Part shown: positions 1 to 6,719 of the stretch, piece by piece | Numbering within the stretch: position 1 is the first letter of the stretch | Layout of the letters: each line of letters begins with the position of its first letter | Origin: Lachnospiraceae bacterium UBA3762 | GTDB taxonomy: Bacteria > Bacillota > Clostridia > Lachnospirales > Lachnospiraceae | Direction: 5' to 3' | DNA length: 17,909 nt | Assembly: GCA_002371615.1 (NCBI GenBank) | Contig: DFGA01000056.1 | Coordinates: 1 to 17,909 of the forward strand | The notes under the pieces: generated by a model | What the model was told of the DNA's origin: nothing | Database searches by the model: none | The model's input: only the letters and a program-made list of their open reading frames with translations | Translations under genes and position numbers: made by a program

Positions 1-38
1 TGGCCCATTGTGCCGGCACCAATAATTCCAACCTTCAT
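1..38 (-). CDS. hbd: 3-hydroxybutyryl-CoA dehydrogenase, N-terminal fragment
   Basis: Only the first 12 codons lie in the window; the gene continues past the left edge. The visible peptide MKVGIIGAGTMG is the start of a Rossmann fold with the GxGxxG dinucleotide-binding loop. This matches the N-terminus of NAD(P)-dependent 3-hydroxybutyryl-CoA dehydrogenases, which reduce acetoacetyl-CoA to 3-hydroxybutyryl-CoA in butyrate synthesis. A GGAGG ribosome binding site lies at 46-50. The gene follows crt by 18 bases on the same strand, and the thl-crt-hbd order supports the call. From 12 residues alone it could be another Rossmann dehydrogenase; the context makes hbd much the most likely. Confidence 0.75.
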   Translation of the reverse strand, partial: MKVGIIGAGTMG

Positions 39-56
39 GATTTTTCCTCCGTATTA

Positions 57-887
57 TTATTTATTTGCAAATGGAACAACTTTAAGCTTCTTCTCTTTGT
101 CTTTTTCGAGGAAGTTGGCCATTCCGGCCTTCTGATCCTCTGTCTCGAAGCAGTCGCCGAAGAGCTTTTCTTCTATAACTATTGCCTTGTCCATATCTAC
201 GGCAAGACCGTCGTTGATAGCCTTCTTGCAGTTACGTACGGCAATCGGAGCATTTGAAGCGATCCCTGCCGCCATCTTGAGAGCCTCAGCCATAAGAGCA
301 TCCTTGGCACTTACAGTAACCTCTCCCGCCTCATTAACCTCAGCCTTCACAACCTTGTTAACAAGTCCGATCCTGTACGCCTCATCAGCCTTGATGTTTC
401 TGGCTGTATATATAAGCTGCTTTGCCATTCCGGGTGATACAAGTCTTGCAAGTCTCTGGGTTCCTCCGAATCCCGGTGTGATTCCAAGACCTACCTCGGG
501 CTGTCCGAATACTGCATTTTCAGAACAGATCCTGATATCACAGCTCATTGAGATCTCGCATCCGCCGCCGAGTGCAAATCCGTTAACAGCCGCAATTACA
601 GGGATAGGGAATGTCTCGATCTTTCTGAAAAGATCATTACCCTTCTTGCCGAATGCTTCTCCTTCAGCTTTTGTAAGGCTGCTCATTTCGCCTATGTCAG
701 CGCCTGCAACAAATGATTTTTCACCGGCTCCCGTAAGAACGATACATCTGATCTCATTAAGATCTACAGCATCAAACGCTTCACCAAGTTCGTCAAGAAC
801 CTGTGAATTGAGCGCATTTAATGCCTTTTCCCTGCTGATCGTGATGATACCGACACGGTCCTTTACTTCGTATGTTACAAATTCCAT
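57..887 (-). CDS. crt: Crotonase (3-hydroxybutyryl-CoA dehydratase / enoyl-CoA hydratase)
   Basis: The 276-residue protein belongs to the crotonase/enoyl-CoA hydratase family and would dehydrate 3-hydroxybutyryl-CoA to crotonyl-CoA in the cytoplasm during butyrate formation. The oxyanion-hole segments are visible (AGADI near residue 62 and GGGCE near 108). The two glutamates of hydratases are E111 (GGGCEIS) and E131 (GQPEVGLG), so hydratase activity is expected rather than an isomerase-only variant. It is about 15 residues longer than common crotonases; the extra stretch appears to be residues 181-197, rich in E and A, between NKVV and the C-terminal helices. A GGAAGGAG ribosome binding site precedes the ATG at a normal distance. 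It lies between thl and hbd on the same strand. A terminator-like hairpin separates it from thl. Confidence 0.93.
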   Translation of the reverse strand: MEFVTYEVKDRVGIITISREKALNALNSQVLDELGEAFDAVDLNEIRCIVLTGAGEKSFVAGADIGEMSSLTKAEGEAFGKKGNDLFRKIETFPIPVIAAVNGFALGGGCEISMSCDIRICSENAVFGQPEVGLGITPGFGGTQRLARLVSPGMAKQLIYTARNIKADEAYRIGLVNKVVKAEVNEAGEVTVSAKDALMAEALKMAAGIASNAPIAVRNCKKAINDGLAVDMDKAIVIEEKLFGDCFETEDQKAGMANFLEKDKEKKLKVVPFANK

Positions 888-939
888 ACAACTACTCCTT
901 CCTGCTTTCTTGAGAGCTACTTTCCTAAAAGCACAAAAA

Positions 940-961
940 CATCAGCGCTTTCGCGCTGACG
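940..961 (-). terminator. Terminator-like hairpin between thl and crt
   Basis: Read on the minus strand, just after the thl stop codon, there is a 7-bp perfect stem TCAGCGC / GCGCTGA (942-959) with a GAAA loop. A wobble pair and a further C-G pair extend it to about 9 bp. TGTTTTTG follows at once. This is the form of an intrinsic terminator but with a short U-tract, so it may end only part of the transcripts. A role in mRNA processing or stability is the alternative. Confidence 0.5.
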
Positions 962-975
962 CTTTTGAATTATTC

Positions 976-2172
976 TTATTCCATTTCAACGATGGTGGCA
1001 CATCCCATTCCACCGCCGATGCAAAGTGTTGCAAGTCCCTTCTTGGCACCCTTCTTCTTCATCTCGTGAAGGAGTGTAACGAAGATACGTGCTCCGGATG
1101 CTCCAACCGGGTGTCCTAATGCAATAGCACCACCGTTAGGATTGAGCTGCTTGTCAACATCTATTCCGAGATCCTTGCCCACTGCAACAGACTGAGCTGC
1201 AAATGCCTCGTTTGCCTCGATGATATCAAAGTCCTCGATCTTGTATCCTGCCTTAGCCATAGCCTTCTTGGAAGCTGCAACAGGTCCGATACCCATGATC
1301 GAAGGATCTACACCTGCAAGTGCTCCGGCTACGAATGTAGCCATAGGCTTAACACCGAGTTCTTTTGCCTTCTCTTCGCTCATAACAACAACTGCTGCTG
1401 CGCCGTCGTTGATACCTGATGCGTTACCTGCCGTAACAAATCCGTCGGGATTGATGGGGCGAAGCTTTGCAAGGCCTTCTATTGTGGATCCCTGTCTGGG
1501 ACCTTCATCTGTATCAAATATAACAGTCTCTTTCTTCTTCTTAACTTCTACTGGAACGATCTCATCCTTGAACGCTCCGTTTTCGATTGCTGCGCATGCC
1601 TTCTGCTGGCTCTTAAGTGCGAACTCATCAAGTTCCTCTCTTGTGAGATTCCACTGTCTTGCGATGTTATCGGCAGTTGTGATCATATGATAGTCGTTAA
1701 ATGCATCCCAGAGAGCATCCTTGACCATTGTATCAACAAGTGCGCCCTGGCTCTGTGAGGGCCACATCATTCTGTAACCGTAACGTCCATTAGGGATTGC
1801 AAAAGGAGCCATTGACATGTTCTCCATACCGCCTGCAACGACTACGTCAGCATCTCCTGCCATGATCATCTGTGCAGCCTGGTTAACACAGTTAAGACCC
1901 GATCCGCATACAACATTGCTTGTAACAGCGGGAGTCTCGATAGGAAGACCTGCCTTGATCGATGCCTGACGTGCAACGTTCTGGCCCTGTCCTGCCTGTA
2001 TTACGCAGCCCATATAAACATGTTCCACATCCTCGGGTTTGATGCCGGCTCTGTTAACTGCTTCCTTGATTACTATAGCACCCAGATCGGCAACGGGAAT
2101 TGTTGAAAGTGAACCGCCCATTGTGCCGATGGCTGTACGACAGGCGCTTGCAATAACGACTTTTTTAGACAT
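976..2172 (-). CDS. thlA: Acetyl-CoA C-acetyltransferase (thiolase)
   Basis: This biosynthetic thiolase condenses two acetyl-CoA to acetoacetyl-CoA, the first step towards butyrate. Counting from the MSKKVV start, the nucleophilic cysteine is C89 in VVCGSG, the general base histidine is H354 in GHPVGASG, and the second cysteine is C384 in CIGGGMG, all at the usual places. The protein is 398 residues, within the family range. A longer reading frame starts six bases upstream (MQM), but the GGAGG at 2180-2184 is then only one base from the ATG. From the ATG at 2172 the spacing is 7, so that start was chosen. It is the first gene of the thl-crt-hbd operon, driven by the promoter at 2225-2253 with a Rex-like site in the leader. 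Confidence 0.95.
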   Translation of the reverse strand: MSKKVVIASACRTAIGTMGGSLSTIPVADLGAIVIKEAVNRAGIKPEDVEHVYMGCVIQAGQGQNVARQASIKAGLPIETPAVTSNVVCGSGLNCVNQAAQMIMAGDADVVVAGGMENMSMAPFAIPNGRYGYRMMWPSQSQGALVDTMVKDALWDAFNDYHMITTADNIARQWNLTREELDEFALKSQQKACAAIENGAFKDEIVPVEVKKKKETVIFDTDEGPRQGSTIEGLAKLRPINPDGFVTAGNASGINDGAAAVVVMSEEKAKELGVKPMATFVAGALAGVDPSIMGIGPVAASKKAMAKAGYKIEDFDIIEANEAFAAQSVAVGKDLGIDVDKQLNPNGGAIALGHPVGASGARIFVTLLHEMKKKGAKKGLATLCIGGGMGCATIVEME

Positions 2173-2192
2173 TTGCATACCTCCGAAAAAGA

Positions 2193-2210
2193 TTGTTAAT
2201 TATTTGTCAA
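2193..2210 (-). promoter_or_regulatory. Putative Rex (redox) operator in the thl leader
   Basis: On the minus strand the 18-mer TTGACAAATAATTAACAA fits the clostridial Rex operator TTGTTAA-N4-TTAACAA at 12 of 14 defined positions. The right half is perfect and the left half is 5 of 7. It lies just after the predicted transcription start and before the ribosome binding site, where a bound repressor would block elongation or initiation. Rex senses NADH/NAD+ and represses thl, crt, bcd and hbd genes in clostridia, so the target makes sense. A matching half-site (TTGTTAA) also lies at 2267-2273, upstream of the -35. The rex gene itself is not in the window. Confidence 0.62.
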
Positions 2211-2224
2211 ATTACGCAAATACT

Positions 2225-2253
2225 ATTATAACAAATCATCGAAGGCATTTCAA
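2225..2253 (-). promoter_or_regulatory. Sigma-A promoter of thl-crt-hbd
   Basis: The -35 is TTGAAA (2248-2253), the spacer is 17 bases, and the -10 is a perfect TATAAT (2225-2230) preceded by TGT, making it also an extended -10. The expected start is near 2218, giving a leader of about 45 bases. Confidence 0.85.
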
Positions 2254-2281
2254 CACAAGATATAGATTGTTAAAACCACAT

Positions 2282-3325
2282 CTAGATAGTGGCGTGGCTT
2301 TCGAAAAAATACGGCGGATAGAAAATCCTCGTCTCGGTTATAATGGCTGTGATAAGGCTATGATCGGTAACATCAAATGCCGGATTGAACACTTTTACAC
2401 CCTTCGGTGCCATGGGATGGGTATACCACATGTCCGTCACTTCCTCCGGTTTTCTTTGCTCTATGGGAATGTCGGCACCGCTTGCTATGGACGGATCTAT
2501 CGTCGACATCGGTCCGCACACATAGAACGGGATATTATAGTGCTTTGCAAGGATTGCCACAACACTTGTGCCGATCTTATTAGCGGTATCGCCGTTCGCC
2601 GCAACTCTGTCACACCCGACAAGTACAGCATTGATCTTCCCGGAGGCCATCAGTGCACCTGCCATGTTATCGCACTGCAGCGTTACATCCATTCCCGCAT
2701 TTGCAAGTTCAAACGCAGTAAGACGGGCCCCTTGCAGAAGAGGTCTTGTCTCATCACAATATATGTGAAAATCATACCCTCTTTCATTTCCCAAATACAT
2801 TGCGGCTGTGGCCGTTCCGTACTTACTCGTCGCAAGACTTCCCGCATTGCAGTGAGTCAGCAGCCCATACCCCGGTTTTAATAACGTCAGTGCATTCTCG
2901 CCGATAGCACGGCACGCATCCTCATCCTCACGCCTGATAAGAAGCGCTTCTTCCTTAAGTGCATCGACAATCGAACTGACAGGCTCCTTTGAATGCTGCT
3001 GCGCAACATCTCTCATGCGGTTTAACGCCCAGCTTAAGTTAACGGCTGTCGGTCTTGATGAATTAAGATAATCTTTGCACTTATCGAATTCGGCAATAAA
3101 GCCGTCATAGTCTACAGCTTTGATACCACAGGCACACAAATAAATGGCGAATGCCGCAAACACACCTATTGCCGGAGCTCCGCGCACCTGCAGAAGGTAT
3201 ATCGCCGTGTAGAATTCTTCTATCGAAGACAGACGAAGCAACCGTATTTCGCCCGGAAGCTTCGTCTGATCTATGATCTCTATTTCCTTTGCCACATCAT
3301 CAAGTGCAACGGTCTCGTAGGGCAT
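2282..3325 (-). CDS. mtnA: S-methyl-5-thioribose-1-phosphate isomerase
   Basis: MtnA converts methylthioribose-1-phosphate to methylthioribulose-1-phosphate in the methionine salvage pathway; the fold is shared with eIF2B-alpha subunits. From the MPYETV start the protein is 347 residues. It shows RGAPAIG near residue 49, the catalytic cysteine C159 in HCNAGS, the catalytic aspartate D239 in GCDRVAANGD, and the family signature NPAFDVTDHSLITAIITE near the C-terminus. A longer frame could start at a GTG at 3349, but its first codons spell the Shine-Dalgarno AGGAGGGG (3336-3343), so the ATG at 3325 is the better start. That ribosome binding site belongs to a copy of the repeat box described at 3333-3460. 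The gene lies downstream of hpf, and no separate promoter was seen. Related isomerases (ribose-1,5-bisphosphate isomerase, aIF2B) are less likely given the signatures. Confidence 0.92.
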   Translation of the reverse strand: MPYETVALDDVAKEIEIIDQTKLPGEIRLLRLSSIEEFYTAIYLLQVRGAPAIGVFAAFAIYLCACGIKAVDYDGFIAEFDKCKDYLNSSRPTAVNLSWALNRMRDVAQQHSKEPVSSIVDALKEEALLIRREDEDACRAIGENALTLLKPGYGLLTHCNAGSLATSKYGTATAAMYLGNERGYDFHIYCDETRPLLQGARLTAFELANAGMDVTLQCDNMAGALMASGKINAVLVGCDRVAANGDTANKIGTSVVAILAKHYNIPFYVCGPMSTIDPSIASGADIPIEQRKPEEVTDMWYTHPMAPKGVKVFNPAFDVTDHSLITAIITETRIFYPPYFFESHATI

Positions 3326-3332
3326 ATCCTGC

Positions 3333-3460
3333 GGGCCCCTCCTATCCACATTTAATCGGTGTGTCGCGCATTAGATTCCTGCTTCGCAGGAAGGCGCTCC
3401 ACGTGTAGACAGGTTCTTCCCGTTTCGCTTCGCAAATCGGGCCCCTCCTATCTACATTTA
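3333..3460 (-). repeat. Structured interspersed repeat, copy 1 (hpf-mtnA spacer)
   Basis: Read on the minus strand from just after the hpf stop: box 1 GATAGGAGGGGCCC, a hairpin (arms 3432-3441 and 3419-3428, GAA loop, one wobble and one mismatch), box 2 GGGAAGAACCTGTCT (3407-3421), then a perfect 7-bp hairpin TTCCTGC-GAA-GCAGGAA (3376-3392) inside a GCGC/GCGC outer stem. A second copy of box 1 with its flank (3332-3354) repeats 3438-3460 with one mismatch in 23 bases, 106 bases apart, and supplies the mtnA ribosome binding site. The same architecture recurs at 7435-7543. Confidence 0.75.
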
Positions 3461-3988
3461 CTACATTTCCGGTTCTATCAGTCCGTATGTATTTCCTTTT
3501 CTCTTGTAGACAACACACACCTGGCCGTTCTCAGCGTTGGTAAACACATAGAAGTTGTGTCCGCAAAGTTCCATCTGCACACATGCATCTTCGGGATACA
3601 TAGGCTTCACATCGATTCTCTTGGTACGGACAATCTTAATCTCATCATCATCCGAATAATCCTTGTCAAGGAACTCCTGACGGAAGTTTTCGGATGCATG
3701 CTTGGCATCAATGATCTTGTTCTTGTATTTCTTGAGCTGACGTTCAATAATCTCCTCAACAAGATCTATCGATACATACATATCGTTGCTGACCTGCTCG
3801 GAACGGATAACGCTTCCCTTAACCGGTATCGTAACTTCGATCTTCTGTCTGTCCTTCTCCACGCTGAGTGTAACATGGATCTGTGTGTTGGGGGTAAAAT
3901 AACGCTCAAGTTTGCCTATCTTGTCCTCCACTGCCTGTCTTAAACCCGGTGTTACATCAATATTCTTTCCTACAATAATGAATTCCAT
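3461..3988 (-). CDS. hpf: Long-form ribosome hibernation promoting factor
   Basis: The 175-residue protein binds the 30S subunit and dimerises ribosomes into inactive 100S particles in starved or stationary cells. The N-terminal 100 residues form the S30AE domain (MEFIIVGKNIDVTPGLRQAV). After an acidic linker (residues 112-120), the C-terminal dimerisation domain carries KRIDVKPMYPEDA and NVYKRKGN-like segments. The presence of both domains makes it the long form usual in Firmicutes. A frame opening six codons upstream contains the Shine-Dalgarno AAAGGGGTGA (3997-4003 region), so the ATG at 3988, 8 bases after it, was chosen. It has its own promoter at 4035-4064 and may be cotranscribed with mtnA. 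Confidence 0.95.
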   Translation of the reverse strand: MEFIIVGKNIDVTPGLRQAVEDKIGKLERYFTPNTQIHVTLSVEKDRQKIEVTIPVKGSVIRSEQVSNDMYVSIDLVEEIIERQLKKYKNKIIDAKHASENFRQEFLDKDYSDDDEIKIVRTKRIDVKPMYPEDACVQMELCGHNFYVFTNAENGQVCVVYKRKGNTYGLIEPEM

Positions 3989-4034
3989 GTAAGTCACCCC
4001 TTTCATTATTAGATTAAATCTTCGATCAAGACAT

Positions 4035-4064
4035 ATTATACCATACCTATCGCTTTATTAGCAA
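4035..4064 (-). promoter_or_regulatory. Promoter of hpf
   Basis: A perfect TATAAT -10 (4035-4040) is preceded by TGG, an extended -10. A moderate -35 TTGCTA (4059-4064) lies 18 bases upstream. The leader would be about 40 bases. Confidence 0.7.
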
Positions 4065-4077
4065 TTAAGTCGGACAT

Positions 4078-4109
4078 AAACAAAAGGACCGGCTCTTTCG
4101 AACCGGTCC
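4078..4109 (-). terminator. Intrinsic terminator of the NlpC/P60 gene
   Basis: On the minus strand a 10-bp stem (arms 4100-4109 and 4086-4095, one wobble pair) closes a GAAA tetraloop and is followed by TTTTGTTTATG. It begins 11 bases after the stop codon of the wall hydrolase gene. It also insulates hpf from that transcript. Confidence 0.9.
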
Positions 4110-4120
4110 GAATGATTTCA

Positions 4121-5569
4121 TTAGAATATTCTTCGAATAGCAAGGATGTTACGGTATGCCGCATTTGAAACCTTGATACCTGTCTTCGCCGTCGATGCAT
4201 GGACAATCTGTCCTCCGCCGATGTAAATACCAACGTGTCCGGAATAACATACAATATCACCGGGCTGTGCCTCCGCAAGGCTTCCGACTCCGTATCCCAT
4301 CGAGCGCTGAGCACCCGAAGAGTGGGGCAGTGATACACCAAAGTTCCTGTATACACCCATTGTAAATCCTGAGCAGTCTGTTCCGTTTGTAAGACTGGTT
4401 CCTCCATATACGTACGGATTGCCGACAAACTGTAGTGCATAGTTCGCAACGCTTGCTCCGAGTCCGCTGCCGCTGACAGCATATGATCCGCCGCCTCCGC
4501 CGCCGCTGCTGCTCTTGCCGCTGCTCTTACCTCCGGCACTTCTTGCTGCTGCCTGCTGTGCTTTCTTACGCTCTGCAGCCTCTTTCTTGAGTCTGGCTTC
4601 CTCTTCAGCTTTCGACTCAGCCTGCGGGAAAAGAGTTGCTATACTGACATACTCTTTGGAAACCCAACCGTCACCTTCCTCAATGTTAACCTTAACCCAT
4701 TCATCGGTCTCTTCTATGACGGTCAACTGGTCTTCGTTGGCAACAAGTCCGAGAACAATAGAATCAAGACTTGCCTCTTCTCTTATCTTAAGTGTCGTGG
4801 TATGAACCGTAGCTGTTCTCTGTCCGACCTCTGCTGCTAATTTAACGGCAGCCTGTCCGGTCTTAACATATTCGCCCTTAACGAAACCGACAACATTTCC
4901 GGATTCGATCTTGTACCAGTCTCCCTGTTTGTCGAGCCATGTACCAGCCGAATGATTGTAAAGTTTACCTACGACTTCACTTTCTTCATCAGGCATTGAA
5001 CGGACGTTAACGTATCCGTCAACTACTGCGATGACCTGATCCGACAGATCTTCCTCTCCCTCTTCGACATCCTGTGCTTCAGGTTTGATGTCAATTGTAG
5101 GATTGGCCTCTGCTTCAGGCGTCTCTATAGTCTCTTCACTTTCCGTGCTGCTATCGCCTTCTGCAAGTTCCGTATCGTCACCGCCGTTCATTCCGCCCTC
5201 GGTAACAGGCTTGTCAGTAGATGTTATCTCTATCGTTGCGCCTTCCGATGCAGAACCTACAACCGCAACACCATCTATTACCGTACCCTCATTTACTGCT
5301 TTTGAGGAGGGCGTCTCCACCTTGGCAACAGTTGCTTCGTCTTTTTTGGTAATCTTTTCGTGATTAGTGATTGTTGACTGCATCGCAGCATTACGGGCCA
5401 CATTGGCTCTGATATCCACTATGGAACATCCGTTGCCGGCCGCAAGAGCTACTCCCGCAGCAGGAAATACATTATTAGATGAAGCTTTAACATTATTTAT
5501 GGGTAAGCCCGCTACAACAGTAACTGCAGTCGCAATAACCGCTGTTGCTTTTAATAAGCCTTTCTTCAT
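4121..5569 (-). CDS. Secreted SH3 / NlpC-P60 peptidoglycan hydrolase
   Basis: The 482-residue exported wall enzyme probably cuts the D-iGlu-diamino acid bond of peptide stems. A signal peptide covers residues 1-30 (MKK, hydrophobic core, VKAS). An acidic low-complexity region spans about 75-178. Two bacterial SH3 domains follow at about 180-238 (VNVRSMPDEES) and 250-310 (LKIREEASLDS). A charged, probably coiled stretch (317-345) and a Ser/Gly-rich linker (345-370) lead to the NlpC/P60 domain (371-482). The catalytic triad is C399 (DCSGF), H445 (GHVGIYIG) and H457 (IVHAS). The gene is monocistronic, with its own promoter (5641-5669), a GGAGG at 5574-5578 and a terminator. Substrate specificity cannot be read from the sequence; the domain set resembles cell-separation hydrolases. 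Confidence 0.93.
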   Translation of the reverse strand: MKKGLLKATAVIATAVTVVAGLPINNVKASSNNVFPAAGVALAAGNGCSIVDIRANVARNAAMQSTITNHEKITKKDEATVAKVETPSSKAVNEGTVIDGVAVVGSASEGATIEITSTDKPVTEGGMNGGDDTELAEGDSSTESEETIETPEAEANPTIDIKPEAQDVEEGEEDLSDQVIAVVDGYVNVRSMPDEESEVVGKLYNHSAGTWLDKQGDWYKIESGNVVGFVKGEYVKTGQAAVKLAAEVGQRTATVHTTTLKIREEASLDSIVLGLVANEDQLTVIEETDEWVKVNIEEGDGWVSKEYVSIATLFPQAESKAEEEARLKKEAAERKKAQQAAARSAGGKSSGKSSSGGGGGGSYAVSGSGLGASVANYALQFVGNPYVYGGTSLTNGTDCSGFTMGVYRNFGVSLPHSSGAQRSMGYGVGSLAEAQPGDIVCYSGHVGIYIGGGQIVHASTAKTGIKVSNAAYRNILAIRRIF

Positions 5570-5640
5570 AAAACCTCCGGTTAATTAAAACTCCCCACTC
5601 ATAAATGTAACATTTTCGTAACATTTCAGATTCAGCGTAT

Positions 5641-5669
5641 AGAATATCAGAATAACCCGATATTGTCAA
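5641..5669 (-). promoter_or_regulatory. Promoter of the NlpC/P60 gene, overlapping the trxB stop
   Basis: The -35 is a perfect TTGACA (5664-5669), the spacer is 17 bases, and the -10 is TATTCT (5641-5646). The TGA stop of trxB lies inside the -35. The leader of about 65 bases contains ATGTTAC twice, 11 bases apart (about 5611-5628), a possible regulator site. Confidence 0.8.
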
Positions 5670-6580
5670 ATCAAGTATTCCTGCACCGAATATACCGCAT
5701 TTGCGCCATCTGCTACAGCTGTTGATACCTGGCGCAGACGTTTGGTTCGAACATCACCCGCGGCAAATACACCCGGAAGTGATGTAGCACATGACTCATC
5801 AGCCTTAATGTAACCCTTTTCATCCTTTTCTATTGCATCTGTATATGAAGAATTAGGGTTATTTCCGGTTGCAATGAACACTCCCGACACTTCAAGTGTG
5901 GAAACATTGTTTGTCTTCACGTTCTCTATTGTAAGCCCTCCTACCATTCCGGAGTCGGCCTTTACGATCTCCTTGGGAATGCTGTCCCACACGACCTCAA
6001 CATTCGGAAGTTCAAACAATGCCTTCTGCAGTATCTTGGCTGCGCGAAGTTCATCACGTCTGTGAACAAGGTAGACTTTTTCACACCCTCTTGCGAGGAA
6101 AATCGCATCCTCAACAGCAACATCTCCGCCGCCTATCACCGCAACGGTACGCTTTTTAAAAAAGGCCCCGTCACACGTTGCACAGTAGCTGACTCCGGCA
6201 CCGGTAAGTTCCTCCTCCCCGGGTATTCCCAGTTTCCTCGGAGAATTACCTGTAGCAAGGATAACAGTCTTACCTATGAACGTACCCGCATCGGTCATTA
6301 CCTTATTGGCACCTTCGGCAAATTCAATTCCTTCGACTTCCGTCATTAATCTTGTAACGTCGAACTTATCAAGGTGCTCGCTCATCTTGGCACCAAGCTC
6401 TCCCCCGGTAATTCCGCCAAGTCCCGGATAATTGTCAACTTCATATGTATTAAGGATCTGCCCGCCGGCACCGTACCTTTCTATAAGAAGTGTTTTCAGA
6501 TCGGCCCGCGCCGCATATATTCCCGCCGTGAGTCCCGCAGGTCCGGCACCTATAATGATTACGTCATATAATTCGCTCAT
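5666..6580 (-). CDS. trxB: Thioredoxin reductase
   Basis: The 304-residue flavoprotein would transfer electrons from NAD(P)H to thioredoxin in the cytoplasm. The FAD-binding GAGPAG is at 11-16. The redox-active CATC is at 133-136. The pyridine nucleotide loop GGGDVA is at 150-155, followed by HRR (173-175), typical of NADPH binding. The second FAD motif is GVFAAGDVR near the C-terminus. Size and motif order fit low-molecular-weight TrxB. An AAGGAG ribosome binding site precedes the ATG. It is divergent from the SDR gene at 6720, and no terminator follows it, so read-through into the NlpC/P60 gene is possible. No thioredoxin gene is nearby. Confidence 0.96.
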   Translation of the reverse strand: MSELYDVIIIGAGPAGLTAGIYAARADLKTLLIERYGAGGQILNTYEVDNYPGLGGITGGELGAKMSEHLDKFDVTRLMTEVEGIEFAEGANKVMTDAGTFIGKTVILATGNSPRKLGIPGEEELTGAGVSYCATCDGAFFKKRTVAVIGGGDVAVEDAIFLARGCEKVYLVHRRDELRAAKILQKALFELPNVEVVWDSIPKEIVKADSGMVGGLTIENVKTNNVSTLEVSGVFIATGNNPNSSYTDAIEKDEKGYIKADESCATSLPGVFAAGDVRTKRLRQVSTAVADGANAVYSVQEYLI

Positions 6581-6601
6581 GTCAGTCTCCTTGCTTACAT
6601 G

Positions 6602-6610
6602 TGATATAAT
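6602..6610 (+). promoter_or_regulatory. Possible extended -10 element for the SDR gene
   Basis: TG-A-TATAAT on the plus strand is a perfect extended -10, but no good -35 is seen upstream and the leader would be about 100 bases. The surrounding sequence is very AT-rich, so a chance match is possible. Confidence 0.35.
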
Positions 6611-6628
6611 ATAATATGAACAGAGATA

Positions 6629-6637
6629 ATTTTATCA
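6629..6637 (-). promoter_or_regulatory. Possible extended -10 promoter of trxB
   Basis: On the minus strand TG-A-TAAAAT forms an extended -10 about 43 bases upstream of the trxB ATG. The -35 region is weak. It lies close to the opposing plus-strand element at 6602-6610. Confidence 0.45.
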
Positions 6638-6719
6638 TATTTACAGTTTACACACCAGCCACATGATCAGTAATGTGCTTCAAATGGCGTGATTCTCAAG
6701 GGAAGCGGGGTGACAAGTT

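Noticed and set aside
187..1119. A 310-codon plus-strand frame opposite crt and the thl end
   Set aside because: It is the complement shadow of two well-supported minus-strand genes, has no recognisable domain, and runs across the crt-thl junction.
2039..2881. A 280-codon plus-strand frame across thl, its promoter and mtnA
   Set aside because: It overlaps two genes with clear catalytic motifs and a strong promoter; the composition is that of antisense sequence.
3355..3460. The hpf-mtnA element as the known raiA structured RNA motif
   Set aside because: That motif lies upstream of raiA/hpf genes; this element is downstream of hpf and a copy occurs at an unrelated locus.
4036..4539. A 167-codon minus-strand frame inside the NlpC/P60 gene
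   Set aside because: It is an alternative frame of the catalytic domain and linker, ends beyond the terminator, and has a low-complexity start from the Ser/Gly-linker codons.
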